Below are positions 46,894 to 56,210 of a DNA stretch of 64,000 bases, piece after piece. Location of the stretch: the NCBI GenBank assembly GCA_030433005.1, contig JAUILQ010000023.1, positions 1 through 64,000 on the forward strand. Reading direction: 5' to 3'. Numbering within the stretch: position 1 is the stretch's first letter; the number at the start of each line of letters is the position of its first letter. A program made the position numbers and the translations under genes. The stretch is from Alphaproteobacteria bacterium (GTDB lineage Bacteria > Pseudomonadota > Alphaproteobacteria > Kiloniellales > DSM-21159). Under the pieces are notes generated by a model. It had not been told where the DNA came from and did not search any database. It was given only the letters and a program-made list of their open reading frames with translations.

Positions 46894-48093
46894 TCAGCGG
46901 AAGGCCTGCTGCACCGAGAAGTACTGCTCGACCGCCTCGACCAGGCCGGTGACGACCTTCGCGCGATGCGCCTCGGAGCGCAGCATCCGCTCCTCGTCCG
47001 GATTCGACATGTAGCCGATCTCGACCAGCACCGAGGGCACGCTCGGCGACTTCAGCACGGCGAAGCCGGCGTAGCGGTGCGTGCGGTTGAGCAGCTGCGT
47101 GTAGCGGCCCAGCGAGTCGACCAGCATGTTGCCGAGGCCCTTGGAGAGATTCATCGTCTCGCGCTGCGCGAGATCGATCAGGATCTGCGAGACCACTTCG
47201 TTCTGGCCCGACAGGTCGACGCCGGCGATCACGTCGGCCTTGTTCTCCTTGGCCGCCAGCGCCGCCGCCTCGGCGTCCGAGGCGTTCTCCGACAGGGTGT
47301 AGACGGCCGCGCCCTTGAGGCGGCGCGAGGGGTTGGTGTTGGCGTGCAGCGACAGGAAGAGGTCGCCGCCGACCTCGTTGGCGATCTTGACGCGGCCGCG
47401 CAGCGGGATGAAGCGGTCGTCGTCGCGGGTCATCACCACCCGGTAGTCGCCGGTCCGTTCGAGCGCGTCGCGCAGCGCCCGGCCGTAGGTCAGCACCAGG
47501 TCCTTCTCGTAGATGCCCGAGACGCCGGTGGCGCCGGGATCGACGCCGCCGTGGCCGGGGTCGATGACCACGGTCGGGCGCCGGTCGCCGCCGGCGGCCT
47601 TCGGCGGCGTCGGCACCACGGTCGCCACGGCCGGCAGCGCGCGCGCCGACTCGATCGGCTGGCGCCGCGTCTCGGCCAGGAAGGTCTCGCGATCGGTCGG
47701 CGCGACGTCGAGCACGAAACGGTGGCCGCGGCCGTCGCGCGGCGGCAGGACGAAGGCGTCGAGCACGCGTCCCGGCGCGCCGAGATCGAGCACGACCCGG
47801 CTGGTGCCCGGCGTGAACAGCCCGTAGCGCAGCGCCTGGACGAGGCCCGTGCCGTCCTGCGCCGTCGCTTCCGGCCAGACCACAGCCGGCAGGTCGACGA
47901 CGATGCGCGACGGGTCGGCGAGGCTGAAGATGCGGTAGGCCGGGGCTTCCGAGAGCTCGATCACCAGGCGCGTCTTGTCCGGGTGGATGCCGAGACGCAC
48001 GTCGTCGACCGTCGGCTTGGCCGCCGCCGCGCCGGCGAGCAGCGTCGCCGCGCCGAGGCAAACGATGATCCGGGACAAAATCCGGGCGAACAT
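46894..48093 (-). CDS. amiC: N-acetylmuramoyl-L-alanine amidase (AmiC-like)
   Basis: 399 residues from the ATG at 48093 (GGACGCGGAG upstream); longer in-frame starts lack a signal sequence at the N-terminus. A signal peptide (RIIVCLGAATLLAGAAAAK) is followed by an AMIN domain (VRLGIHPDKTRLVIELSEAP) and an Amidase_3 catalytic domain with VVIDPGHGGVDPGATG (zinc His), SLHANTNPS and an ETMNLSKGL/VEIGYMSNPDEERML end. It splits septal peptidoglycan. Upstream of mrcA on the same strand with a ~240-bp gap. Confidence 0.92.
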   Translation of the reverse strand: MFARILSRIIVCLGAATLLAGAAAAKPTVDDVRLGIHPDKTRLVIELSEAPAYRIFSLADPSRIVVDLPAVVWPEATAQDGTGLVQALRYGLFTPGTSRVVLDLGAPGRVLDAFVLPPRDGRGHRFVLDVAPTDRETFLAETRRQPIESARALPAVATVVPTPPKAAGGDRRPTVVIDPGHGGVDPGATGVSGIYEKDLVLTYGRALRDALERTGDYRVVMTRDDDRFIPLRGRVKIANEVGGDLFLSLHANTNPSRRLKGAAVYTLSENASDAEAAALAAKENKADVIAGVDLSGQNEVVSQILIDLAQRETMNLSKGLGNMLVDSLGRYTQLLNRTHRYAGFAVLKSPSVPSVLVEIGYMSNPDEERMLRSEAHRAKVVTGLVEAVEQYFSVQQAFR

Positions 48094-48281
48094 CTCCGCG
48101 TCCTTCAAGTCTTGGCCGCCAAAGCCGGTGCGAATCGGGCGAGTCGTCAAGACGAATCCTAGATAACCTTCCAGAGAGTCTTGGAGCAATGGTTAAATCC
48201 GCCGCAGGCGGCGGGAGATTCGGCCGCGGCCGGCGCCCCGGAGAGGGCGCGTGGGCGACGCGGCCAGGCGCGTGAAAGTCA

Positions 48282-48310
48282 TTGTCGACACGTCGTTTTC
48301 TGCCTATGGT
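48282..48310 (+). promoter_or_regulatory. Promoter of rne with a long 5' leader
   Basis: TTGTCG (48282-48287), a 17-bp spacer and TATGGT (48305-48310) make a fair sigma-70-type promoter. Transcription would leave an untranslated leader of about 400 nt before the rne ATG. The 620-bp gap from amiC to rne (48094-48713) holds this and no supportable gene. RNase E is known to autoregulate through its 5' leader in E. coli, which a long leader here would fit. Confidence 0.55.
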
Positions 48311-48713
48311 GCGCCTGCTGCGCGCTCCGCGTTCACCCAAGGGGGACGCTTCCGGGGCGCGCCGGTCGCCCCGCAAGCCGGCTTTGGCGGATTACCGTCG
48401 TTGCGCAGAGCGATAGGCGGCGGCGACCGGAAGCACGCACGACAGACGGTCGGCGGCCCTGATTCCCCAAGGATCATTGCCATTCTGCCGACCGGGCCGG
48501 CCCGCAGGACAGCCTCCCGCAGGCCGGCCGCGACCGAGGATGGATCGAGTTCGATGCCGAGTTCCGGAGCGATAGCGACTCTCACGGCACTGCCGCTCGC
48601 CGCCTCATCCCAGCACCCCGTTACCGTTTCACCTCGAAACAGCGTCGCGCCGCCGCGCGGGCGGGCGGTCTCCGCCCCGCCGCGTCTGGCCGGCCGCGCC
48701 TCGGAGTACTCCC

Positions 48714-51700
48714 ATGGCAAAGCGTATGCTCATCGATGCCACCCACCCGGACGAGACCCGGGTCGTGGTGCTCAGCGGCAAGACGGTCGAGGAATTCGAC
48801 TACGAGACCGCCAGTAAGGCCCAGGTCAAGGGCAACATCTATCTCGCCAAGGTCACCCGCGTCGAACCCTCGCTGCAGGCGGCCTTCGTCGACTACGGCG
48901 GCAACCGCCACGGCTTCCTGCCGTTCAGCGAGATCCACCCCGACTACTACCGGATTCCGATCGCCGACCGCGAGGCGCTGATCGCCGAGGAGGCGCGGCT
49001 GCGCGGCGAGGCGGTCGAGGAGGCCGCCGAGGAGGCCGATGCCGCCGAGGGCGCCAGCGACGCCGCGGAGAACGGCGAGGCCGCGGCCGAGAGGCGGCCG
49101 CGCCGGCGCCGCGGCCGCAAGAGCGACGGCGAGGCGGACAACGGCGACGCCGAGAACGGCGACGGCGAGGCCAAGGGCGGCGTCGAGGAGGTCGCACAGG
49201 AGACCAACGTCGACACGGTCGGCGGCGAGGAGGTCGAGGACTCGGCGCGCCGCCGCGCCCAGCTGCTGCGCCGCTACAAGATCCAGGAGGTCGTCAAGCG
49301 CCGCCAGGTCATGCTGGTCCAGGTCACCAAGGAGGAGCGCGGCAACAAGGGCGCGGCGCTCACCACCTACCTGTCGCTGGCCGGCCGCTACTGCGTGCTG
49401 ATGCCCAACACCGCCAAGGGCGGCGGCATCAGCCGCAAGATCTCCAACGCTTCCGACCGGCGCCGACTCAAGTCGGTGGTCGGCGAGATGTCGATCCCGG
49501 AGGGCATGGCGGTGATCGTGCGCACCGCCGGCAGCGAGCGCACCAAGGCCGAGATCAAGCGCGACTACGAGTACCTGATCCGCCTGTGGGACGACGTCCG
49601 CGGCAAGACCCTGCAGTCGACGGCACCCTGCCTGATCCACGAGGAGGCCTCGCTGATCAAGCGCGCGATCCGCGACCTCTACGACCGCGACATGGACGAC
49701 GTGCTGGTCGAGGGGCCGGACGGCTACAAGGCGGCCAAGGACTTCATGAAGATGCTGATGCCTTCCCACGCGCGAAAGGTGAAGCCCTACGGCGACTCGG
49801 CGATGCCGCTGTTCCACCGCTACCAGGTGGAGAGCCAGCTCGACGCCATGTACAGCCCGCAGGTCCAGCTGCGCTCCGGCGGCTCGATCGTGCTCAACCC
49901 GACCGAAGCGCTGGTCGCCATCGACGTCAACTCCGGCCGCTCGACGCGCGAGCGCCACATCGAGGAGACGGCGCTGAAGACCAACCTGGAGGCCGCAGAG
50001 GAGGTCGCGCGCCAGCTGCGCCTGCGCGACCTCGCGGGCCTCATCGTCATCGACTTCATCGACATGGAGGAGCCGCGCCACAACCGCGAGGTCGAGCGCC
50101 GCCTGAAGGACGCGATGAAGGGCGACCGGGCGCGCATCCAGCTCGGCCGCATCAGCCCCTTCGGCCTGCTCGAGCTGTCGCGCCAGCGCCTCCGGCCGAG
50201 CCTGTTCGAGACGGCGATGATGCAGTGCCACCGCTGCAACGCCACCGGCTACGTCCGCGCGCCCGACGCCGCGGCCCTGGTGGTGCTGCGCGCGCTGACC
50301 GAGGAGGGCGTGCGCAAGGGCGGCGGCGAACTCGAGGTCAAGGTGCCGCTCGAGGTCGCGCTGCACGTGCTCAACGAGAAGCGCCCGCACCTGATCGAGC
50401 TGGAGCAGCGCTTCGGGGTCAGCGTCTCGGTCCAGGCCGACGCCGCCATGGGGCCGGCCGATTTCGAGATCGTGCGGCATTCGACCGAGGCGGTTCCCGC
50501 GGCCATCCAGGAGGCCCGCCAGACCGTCGTCGAGGTGGACGAGGATGAAGCGCCCGAGGCCGAGGCCGAGGCCGACGAGGAGCGCGAGGAGCGCGACGAG
50601 GAGGAGGGCGGCCGGCGCCGCTCGCGCCGGCGCCGCGGCGGCCGCCGCGACCGCGGCGAGGAGCGCGCGGCGCGTGCCGACAGTGCGGAGGAGACCCGCG
50701 AGACGCCCACCGATCGGGAGGCCGACGAGGAGGAGGCCGACGAGGAGGGCGAGGAGCGCACCCAGGAGCGCGCCGAGGAGCGCCGGGCCGATGACGACGA
50801 CGGCAAGGGCAAGCGCCGTCGCCGCGGCCGTCGTGGCGGCCGCCGCCGCTCGCGCCGGCGTCGCGAGGACGGCACCGAGGCCGGCGAGCTCGCCGCCGAG
50901 GATGCCGGCGGGTCGCGCGACGAGGCCTTCGATGACGGCAGCCGCGGCTTCGGCGACATGAGCGACGAGCGCGACGCGGAGGCCGACGACCGGCACGACG
51001 AGGAGCAGGAGCGGGCCGCGGCGGCCCGCTCCGACGCGGCGGCGCGCAGCGAGGCGGTGCCCGCCGAGCCCACGGAGACCGAGGCGGAGCCCGTCGAAAC
51101 CGAGCCCGTGGAGGCCGAGCCCGTGGAGGCCGGCACCGTCGAGCCCGAGCCCGCCGAGGCGGCCCCGGTCGAGGCCGAGGCGGCCGAAGCGGAAGCCGAG
51201 CCCAAGCCGGCCAAGCGTCCGCGCCGCAGCCGGACGCGCAAGACTGCCGCCAAGACGGAAGCGGCCGAGGCCGACGCCGAGTCCGCCGCTCCGGCCGAAA
51301 CCGCCGAGGCCGAGGCCGAAGCCGAGAAGCCCAAGAAGCCGGCCCGCCGGCGGCGCAAGACGGCCGCCGCCGCGGAGGCCGGAGAGGCCGCGGCGACCGC
51401 AGAGACCGGACAGGGCGAGGGCGAGAGCGACTCCGCGAAGCCCAAGGCCGCCGCGAAGAAGCCGGCGACCCGCACCCGGCGGACCCGCAAGAAGGCCGAG
51501 CCGGCCGAGCCCGCTGCGGCCGAAAAGGTAGCGGCCGAAGAGGCGGCGACCGAAGAGCCGGCGGGCGAGACGAGCGCGGAGCCGGCGGGCGATCCCGGCT
51601 CGGGCAACGGTGCCCCGGCGCCGGCGCCGACCCCTGCTCCCGCTTCCGCGGAGGCGGCCCGGCCGGCCCCGAGCGAAGACGCGGAGCCAGCCGGGACGGC

Positions 51701-51788
51701 CTCCGCTCCGGCCCCGGCCGGCGGGCCCGACGAGGAGCAGGACGACAAGCCGCGGCGCCGCGGCTGGTGGAACCGCCTGATGTCCTGA
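48714..51788 (+). CDS. rne: Ribonuclease E
   Basis: 1024 residues. The S1 domain (about 35-250) begins GNIYLAKVTRVEPSLQAAFV and is interrupted by a ~100-residue acidic Ala/Glu-rich insertion (about 100-180). Catalytic parts follow: the 5'-sensor/RNase H-like region, DVNSGRSTRERHIEETALKT, then LIVIDFIDMEEPRHNREVER, and the zinc-link CHRCNATG. From ~610 to the end it is disordered, with Arg-rich patches (RRSRRRRGGRRDRGEER) alternating with Glu/Ala blocks that would bind RNA and degradosome partners. It initiates mRNA decay and rRNA/tRNA processing. Confidence 0.95.
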   Translation: MAKRMLIDATHPDETRVVVLSGKTVEEFDYETASKAQVKGNIYLAKVTRVEPSLQAAFVDYGGNRHGFLPFSEIHPDYYRIPIADREALIAEEARLRGEAVEEAAEEADAAEGASDAAENGEAAAERRPRRRRGRKSDGEADNGDAENGDGEAKGGVEEVAQETNVDTVGGEEVEDSARRRAQLLRRYKIQEVVKRRQVMLVQVTKEERGNKGAALTTYLSLAGRYCVLMPNTAKGGGISRKISNASDRRRLKSVVGEMSIPEGMAVIVRTAGSERTKAEIKRDYEYLIRLWDDVRGKTLQSTAPCLIHEEASLIKRAIRDLYDRDMDDVLVEGPDGYKAAKDFMKMLMPSHARKVKPYGDSAMPLFHRYQVESQLDAMYSPQVQLRSGGSIVLNPTEALVAIDVNSGRSTRERHIEETALKTNLEAAEEVARQLRLRDLAGLIVIDFIDMEEPRHNREVERRLKDAMKGDRARIQLGRISPFGLLELSRQRLRPSLFETAMMQCHRCNATGYVRAPDAAALVVLRALTEEGVRKGGGELEVKVPLEVALHVLNEKRPHLIELEQRFGVSVSVQADAAMGPADFEIVRHSTEAVPAAIQEARQTVVEVDEDEAPEAEAEADEEREERDEEEGGRRRSRRRRGGRRDRGEERAARADSAEETRETPTDREADEEEADEEGEERTQERAEERRADDDDGKGKRRRRGRRGGRRRSRRRREDGTEAGELAAEDAGGSRDEAFDDGSRGFGDMSDERDAEADDRHDEEQERAAAARSDAAARSEAVPAEPTETEAEPVETEPVEAEPVEAGTVEPEPAEAAPVEAEAAEAEAEPKPAKRPRRSRTRKTAAKTEAAEADAESAAPAETAEAEAEAEKPKKPARRRRKTAAAAEAGEAAATAETGQGEGESDSAKPKAAAKKPATRTRRTRKKAEPAEPAAAEKVAAEEAATEEPAGETSAEPAGDPGSGNGAPAPAPTPAPASAEAARPAPSEDAEPAGTASAPAPAGGPDEEQDDKPRRRGWWNRLMS

Positions 51789-51828
51789 GCGTCCGGGCTT
51801 CCGCCGGACCGCGCCTGGCGCACAACAG

Positions 51829-51860
51829 CGGCCCTCCCCTGCGCAGGGGAGGGCCGTTTG
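51829..51860 (+). terminator. Rho-independent terminator of rne
   Basis: A perfect 12-bp stem CGGCCCTCCCCT / AGGGGAGGGCCG with a GCGC loop is followed by TTTG, 40 bp after the rne stop. Confidence 0.85.
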
Positions 51861-51921
51861 CGTTGCGCGGCGATGCTGCGGCCGGCCCCACTCGGCCCCG
51901 CCCGGCTCGGCTTCCTCCGGG

Positions 51922-53088
51922 TCAGCCCCGGCGCGCCAGCCAGTCGGCCAGCCGCTCGGCGGCCAGCGCGACCTCGGCTTCGGGGCCGGCAAAGGAGAGG
52001 CGCAGGGTGCGCTGCCCGCGCGCCGGGTCGAAGTCGACGCCCGGGGTCAGCGCGACGCCGGTCTCCTCCAGGATGCGCCGGCAGAAGGCGCGGCTGTCGT
52101 CGGTCAGGTGCCCGACCTCGGCGTAGAGGTAGAAGGCGCCGTCGGGCGGCGCCAGACGGTCGAGGCCGGCGGCCGGCAGGCGCTCCAGCAGCAGTTCGCG
52201 GTTGCGCGCGTAGGCCGCGACGTAGCGGTCGAGCTCGTCGGCGCAGTCGAAGGCGGCGATGCCGGCGTGCTGCGAGACCGCCTGGGCCGAGATGAAGAGG
52301 TTCTGGGCCAGGCACTCGACCGGCCGCAGCAGCTCCTCGGGCAGGACCAGCCAGCCGAGCCGCCAGCCGGTCATCGAGAAGTACTTGGAGAAGGAGTTGA
52401 CGACGATCGCGTCGGCGTCGTGCGCCAGCGCGGTGACCGCCGGCGTGCCGTAGGCGATGCCGTGGTAGATCTCGTCGGAGACGACGCGGATGCCGGCCTC
52501 GCGGCAGTAGCCGGTGAGCGCCGCCATCTCGGCGTCGCCGAGCATCGTGCCGGTCGGGTTCGAGGGGCTGGCGACGATCACGCCGGCGAGCGCGCCGCCC
52601 TCGCGGCGCGCCTGCTCCAGCAGGTCCGGCGTCGGCTGGTAGCGCTCGGCCGGGCCGCTCTCCAGCAGCACCGGCTCCAGACCGAGAGCGCCCAGGATGT
52701 TGCGGTAGGCCGGATAGCCCGGCGCCGCCAGGGCGACCCGGTCGCCGGGGTCGAAGGCGGCCAGGAAGGCCAGCAGGAAGCCGCCCGAGGAGCCGGGCGT
52801 CACCGCGACCCGGGCGGGATCGAGCGCGACGCCGTAGCTGGCCTCGTAGTGCCGGGCGATGCGGGCGCGCAGCGCCGGCAGGCCGAAGGCGTCGGTGTAG
52901 CCGATCGCCTCCTCGTCGATCGCCCGCTTGGCGGCCGCGCGCACCGCCGCCGGCGCCGGCGTGCCCGGCTGGCCGATCTCCAGGTGCAGGACCTCGGCGC
53001 CGGCGGCCTGGCGCTCGTTGGCGGCGCGCAGCACGTCCATGACGATGAAGGGCGCGATGCGGCCGCGCGTACCGACCTTGAGTGCCAC
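51922..53088 (-). CDS. Class I/II PLP-dependent aminotransferase
   Basis: 388 residues from a GTG at 53088; the open frame extends much further but only into the neighbouring gene's antisense. The fold-type I features are VLHLEIGQPGTPAPAAVRAA, ASPSNPTGTML, VSDEIYHGIAYG, the PLP-lysine motif NSFSKYFSMTGWRLGWLV, and a C-terminal Arg in TLRLSFAG. The substrate is probably an aromatic or neutral amino acid, as in AspC-like family members, but it is not determined. It begins 24 bp after the upstream gene on the same strand, so the two may form an operon. Confidence 0.88.
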   Translation of the reverse strand: MALKVGTRGRIAPFIVMDVLRAANERQAAGAEVLHLEIGQPGTPAPAAVRAAAKRAIDEEAIGYTDAFGLPALRARIARHYEASYGVALDPARVAVTPGSSGGFLLAFLAAFDPGDRVALAAPGYPAYRNILGALGLEPVLLESGPAERYQPTPDLLEQARREGGALAGVIVASPSNPTGTMLGDAEMAALTGYCREAGIRVVSDEIYHGIAYGTPAVTALAHDADAIVVNSFSKYFSMTGWRLGWLVLPEELLRPVECLAQNLFISAQAVSQHAGIAAFDCADELDRYVAAYARNRELLLERLPAAGLDRLAPPDGAFYLYAEVGHLTDDSRAFCRRILEETGVALTPGVDFDPARGQRTLRLSFAGPEAEVALAAERLADWLARRG

Positions 53089-53111
53089 CGCCGGATACCC
53101 TCGCGGGCGCC

Positions 53112-54668
53112 CTATTCGACCCGCTCGGCGAGGCCGTAGCCGCGCGGGTCGGAGATCACCTCGCAGTCGCCGGTCGTGCCGCGGCTCGGCCGCAGGCCGT
53201 TCGGGCAGTAGATCGCCTCGACCAGGCTCGGCACGCCCATCGTCTCCGGGTTGTCGCCGGCGGCGCGCAGCGCCTCCAGCCCGCGCGTCGCGTAGCCGGG
53301 CTCGACGACCAGCCGGCCGTTGGGCAGACGGCCCAGGCGCGGCAGGTCGATGGCGTCCTCCAGGGAGGATCCGCCGGCCAGCGTCGGCCGCGCGACCTGG
53401 AAGAAGGTGCCGGGCGCGAGGTCGCCGCCGGCGACCGACAGGGCCATGCGCATCTTGCTGGTGTTCTCGTTGCCGACCACCGCCGCGACCAGGGTCGGCG
53501 CGTTGGCCGTGCCCTGCGGCGGCGGCGCCGCGAAGATCAGCTGGTCGCCGCGCGCGATCTTGCCGCTGCCGAAGAAGTCGTTGAGCGTGAAGGAGCAGGC
53601 GACCGCGTTGCCGAAGCGGTCGCCGACCGCGAAGCCGGCCGAGGGCACCGGCAGGTAGACGGCGCCGCCGCTCGGCGAACCCTCCCACAGCCGCTCGGCC
53701 GTCTCCTCCGAGACCAGTTCCTGGCCCGGCACGCCGGCGATCTCGGTCGCCCGCGGCCAGTCGTTGCGCGCGATCAGCGCGCGGATCTCGGCCTCGGTGA
53801 ACAGCACCGGGCGCTCGGCCCCCGCGCCGTCCCAGTCGCGCGCCTCGGTCAGCATCTGCCAGAGCTGGCCGGCCAGCACGCCGCCGCCCGAGGGCATCGG
53901 CGGCAGGTAGAGCACGTCGTCGCCGGCCGGGATGCGCAGCGCCGGCCCGACGCCCGGCACGAAGCCGCGGATCTCGTCGGCGCCGAGCCGGATGCCCTGG
54001 GCCTGGGCCTCCTCGGCGAGGCGCTCGGCGACGCTGCCGCTGTGCAGGTAGACGCCGCCGCGCTGGCGGATGCCGCCGAGCAGCGACGCGATGCCCGGCT
54101 GCACCAGCTTCTGGCCCTCCTCGAGCAGCTGGCCGTCGCGCGAGAAGCGCGCCGCCAGGTCGGGGCTGCGCGACAGCAGGCGCCGGGCCGCCTTCAGGTC
54201 GTTGGCCAGGGCCCGGCTGATCGGATGGCCGAAGCGCGCCAGGTTCTCGGCCGGCGAGACCGCCAGCTCCCAGCGCAGCGCGCCGCCCTGGGCGTGCAGC
54301 ACGGCGAGGCCCCGCGACAGCGCCGGGACGACGCCGCCGACGCCGTTGCCGACCGGCGCGAAGGTCACCGCGACGCCGTTCTGCTGCTCGCTGCCGTAGG
54401 CGATGCAGACGCCGCCGCCGCCGAGCCCGACGCGCGAGGGCATGGTCACCGACATGGCGAAGCCCATGGCCACCGCGGCGTCGATCGCCGTGCCGTTGTT
54501 GGCCAGGATCTCGCGGCCGACGACGGTGACGTTCGGCTCGTCGGCGGCGACCAGGCCGGCAAAGCCCTCGACCAGCTCGACCTTGCCGAGCTCGGGCGTC
54601 GTGTCGCAGGCGCCCAGGCCGGCGAGCAGCGCCAGCCCCACGAAGCTTTGACCGAGCGCGCGTTGCAA
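53112..54668 (-). CDS. Gamma-glutamyltransferase-like lipoprotein
   Basis: 518 residues from a TTG at 54668; a start further upstream would overlap the divergent gene. The N-terminus has a lipobox (GLALLAGLGAC). The GGT framework is clear: NGTAIDAAVAMGFAMSVTMP, RVGLGGGGVCIAYG, LPPMPSGGGVLAGQLWQML and FGNAVACSFTLNDFFGSGK. At the autoprocessing site the canonical Thr-Thr-His reads SAG (VPSAGFAVGDRFGNAV), so the nucleophile Thr is replaced by Ser and the His is lost. It is therefore a GGT family member with doubtful classical activity. Confidence 0.78.
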   Translation of the reverse strand: MQRALGQSFVGLALLAGLGACDTTPELGKVELVEGFAGLVAADEPNVTVVGREILANNGTAIDAAVAMGFAMSVTMPSRVGLGGGGVCIAYGSEQQNGVAVTFAPVGNGVGGVVPALSRGLAVLHAQGGALRWELAVSPAENLARFGHPISRALANDLKAARRLLSRSPDLAARFSRDGQLLEEGQKLVQPGIASLLGGIRQRGGVYLHSGSVAERLAEEAQAQGIRLGADEIRGFVPGVGPALRIPAGDDVLYLPPMPSGGGVLAGQLWQMLTEARDWDGAGAERPVLFTEAEIRALIARNDWPRATEIAGVPGQELVSEETAERLWEGSPSGGAVYLPVPSAGFAVGDRFGNAVACSFTLNDFFGSGKIARGDQLIFAAPPPQGTANAPTLVAAVVGNENTSKMRMALSVAGGDLAPGTFFQVARPTLAGGSSLEDAIDLPRLGRLPNGRLVVEPGYATRGLEALRAAGDNPETMGVPSLVEAIYCPNGLRPSRGTTGDCEVISDPRGYGLAERVE

Positions 54669-54717
54669 GCCGGACCGGGGCCGCCTACCTTCGGTTCCTG
54701 GAGGAAGCGACAAGGCC

Positions 54718-56136
54718 GTGGCACGAGCAGACCTGAAAGACAGCCGAGCGACGAGCCCGGCGATGCGGCTGGCGGGTGCGCTGAGGAGCGGCCTCGCGGC
54801 CTGCCTGATCGCGCTGGCGGTCACCGTCTCGGCGGCTGCGCCGGCGGCTGCCCAGCAGATGAAGCTGCTGCGCGACGCCGAGATCGAGAACACCATCCGC
54901 ACCTTCGTCACTCCCATCCTCCAGTCCGCGGGGCTGAACCCTAACACGGTGACGATCTATCTGGTCGAGGACCCGCGTCTCAACGCCTTCGCGACCGCCA
55001 ACCAACGCATGTTCCTGAACAGCGGTTTCCTGATCGCGACCGACGGGCCCGGCGAGGTCATCGGCGTGCTGGCCCACGAGACCGGCCACATTGCCGGCGG
55101 CCACATCAACCGGCTGAAGGACGAGATCGGCACCGCCCAGATGACCAGCCTGGCCGCGACGCTGCTCGGGCTCGGCGCGGCCCTGCTGACCGGCGACCCG
55201 CGCGCCGCCCACGCGGGCTCGATGATCGGCGGCGACATCGCGCTGAAGAACTTCCTGCAGTTCACCCAGAGCCAGGAGCAGGCCGCCGACCAGGCCGCCG
55301 TCACCTACATGCGCGGCGCACGCTACAACCCCGAGGGACTGGTCGAGTTCATGCGCAAGCTCGACGACCAGCGCGTGCTCAACGCGATCCGCCAGGATCC
55401 CTATCTCTCCTCGCACCCGCTGACCGATTCGCGCATCCGCTTCCTCGAGCAGGAGGTCGCCGAGTCGCCCTACCGCGACAAGGACTTCCCCGAGGCCTGG
55501 TACGAGATGCACGCGCGCATGAAGGCCAAGCTGATCGGCTACCTGGAGGACCCGGCGGCGGTCGCGCGCGCCTATCCGGAGAGCGACGGCAGCCTGCCGG
55601 CGCGCTACGCCCGGGCCATCTCGACCTACCGGAACGCCTCGATCCCCGACGCGCTCGAGCAGGTCGACGCGCTGCTCGCCGAGCGCCCGCAGGACCCCTA
55701 CTTCCACGAGCTCGAGGGCCAGATCCTGCTGGAGAGCGGCAAGGTCGCCGAGGCCCAGCGGGCCTACCAGACGGCCGTCGACCTGCTGCCCCAGGAGCCG
55801 CAGCTGCGCCTGCAGCTCGCCTTCGTGCAGATCCAGGCGAACAGCCCGGCGATGGACGAGGCGGCGCTCGACAACCTGTCGCGCGTGCTGGCCCGCGAGC
55901 CCGGCGACGCCTCGGCCTGGAGACTCTCGGCGATCGCCAACGGCCGGCTCGGCAACGAGGGCATGACCGCGCTGTCGCTCGCCGAGTACAACTTCGCGCG
56001 CAGCAACTGGCGCGACGCGCGCGGCCAGGCCGAGCGCGCCAAGACGCTGCTCGCCGAGCACTCGACCGGCTGGCTGCGCGCCGCCGACATCGCGGCCGTC
56101 GCCGAGCGCAACCAGGAGCGCGCCGAGCGCCGCTGA
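54718..56136 (+). CDS. Periplasmic M48 metalloprotease with TPR domain (BepA-like)
   Basis: 472 residues from the GTG at 54718, with GGAGGAAGCG upstream; the ATG at 54763 is an alternative and leaves a signal peptide (RSGLAACLIALAVTVSAAAP). The zinc motif is HETGH (in VLAHETGHIAGGHINRLKDE), with the later QEQAADQAAVTYM as third ligand region. The C-terminal ~200 residues are TPR-like (PDALEQVDALLAERPQDPYF, KVAEAQRAYQTAVDLLPQEP). BepA/YfgC proteases assist outer-membrane LPS and beta-barrel assembly. It is divergent from the GGT-like gene. Confidence 0.92.
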   Translation: MARADLKDSRATSPAMRLAGALRSGLAACLIALAVTVSAAAPAAAQQMKLLRDAEIENTIRTFVTPILQSAGLNPNTVTIYLVEDPRLNAFATANQRMFLNSGFLIATDGPGEVIGVLAHETGHIAGGHINRLKDEIGTAQMTSLAATLLGLGAALLTGDPRAAHAGSMIGGDIALKNFLQFTQSQEQAADQAAVTYMRGARYNPEGLVEFMRKLDDQRVLNAIRQDPYLSSHPLTDSRIRFLEQEVAESPYRDKDFPEAWYEMHARMKAKLIGYLEDPAAVARAYPESDGSLPARYARAISTYRNASIPDALEQVDALLAERPQDPYFHELEGQILLESGKVAEAQRAYQTAVDLLPQEPQLRLQLAFVQIQANSPAMDEAALDNLSRVLAREPGDASAWRLSAIANGRLGNEGMTALSLAEYNFARSNWRDARGQAERAKTLLAEHSTGWLRAADIAAVAERNQERAERR

Positions 56137-56210
56137 CGCGGCGCGGCCGCGCCGCCTTTCCCTTCCCGCGCCGGACCCAAGGGTCCCCGCGCCGACCGGA
56201 GACCCCCGCC

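Noticed and set aside
48621..51992. A 1123-codon open frame antisense to rne
   Set aside because: It is a by-product of GC-rich codon bias opposite RNase E; the sequence is low-complexity Leu/Arg/Gly/Ala with no domain, while rne has full conserved motifs.
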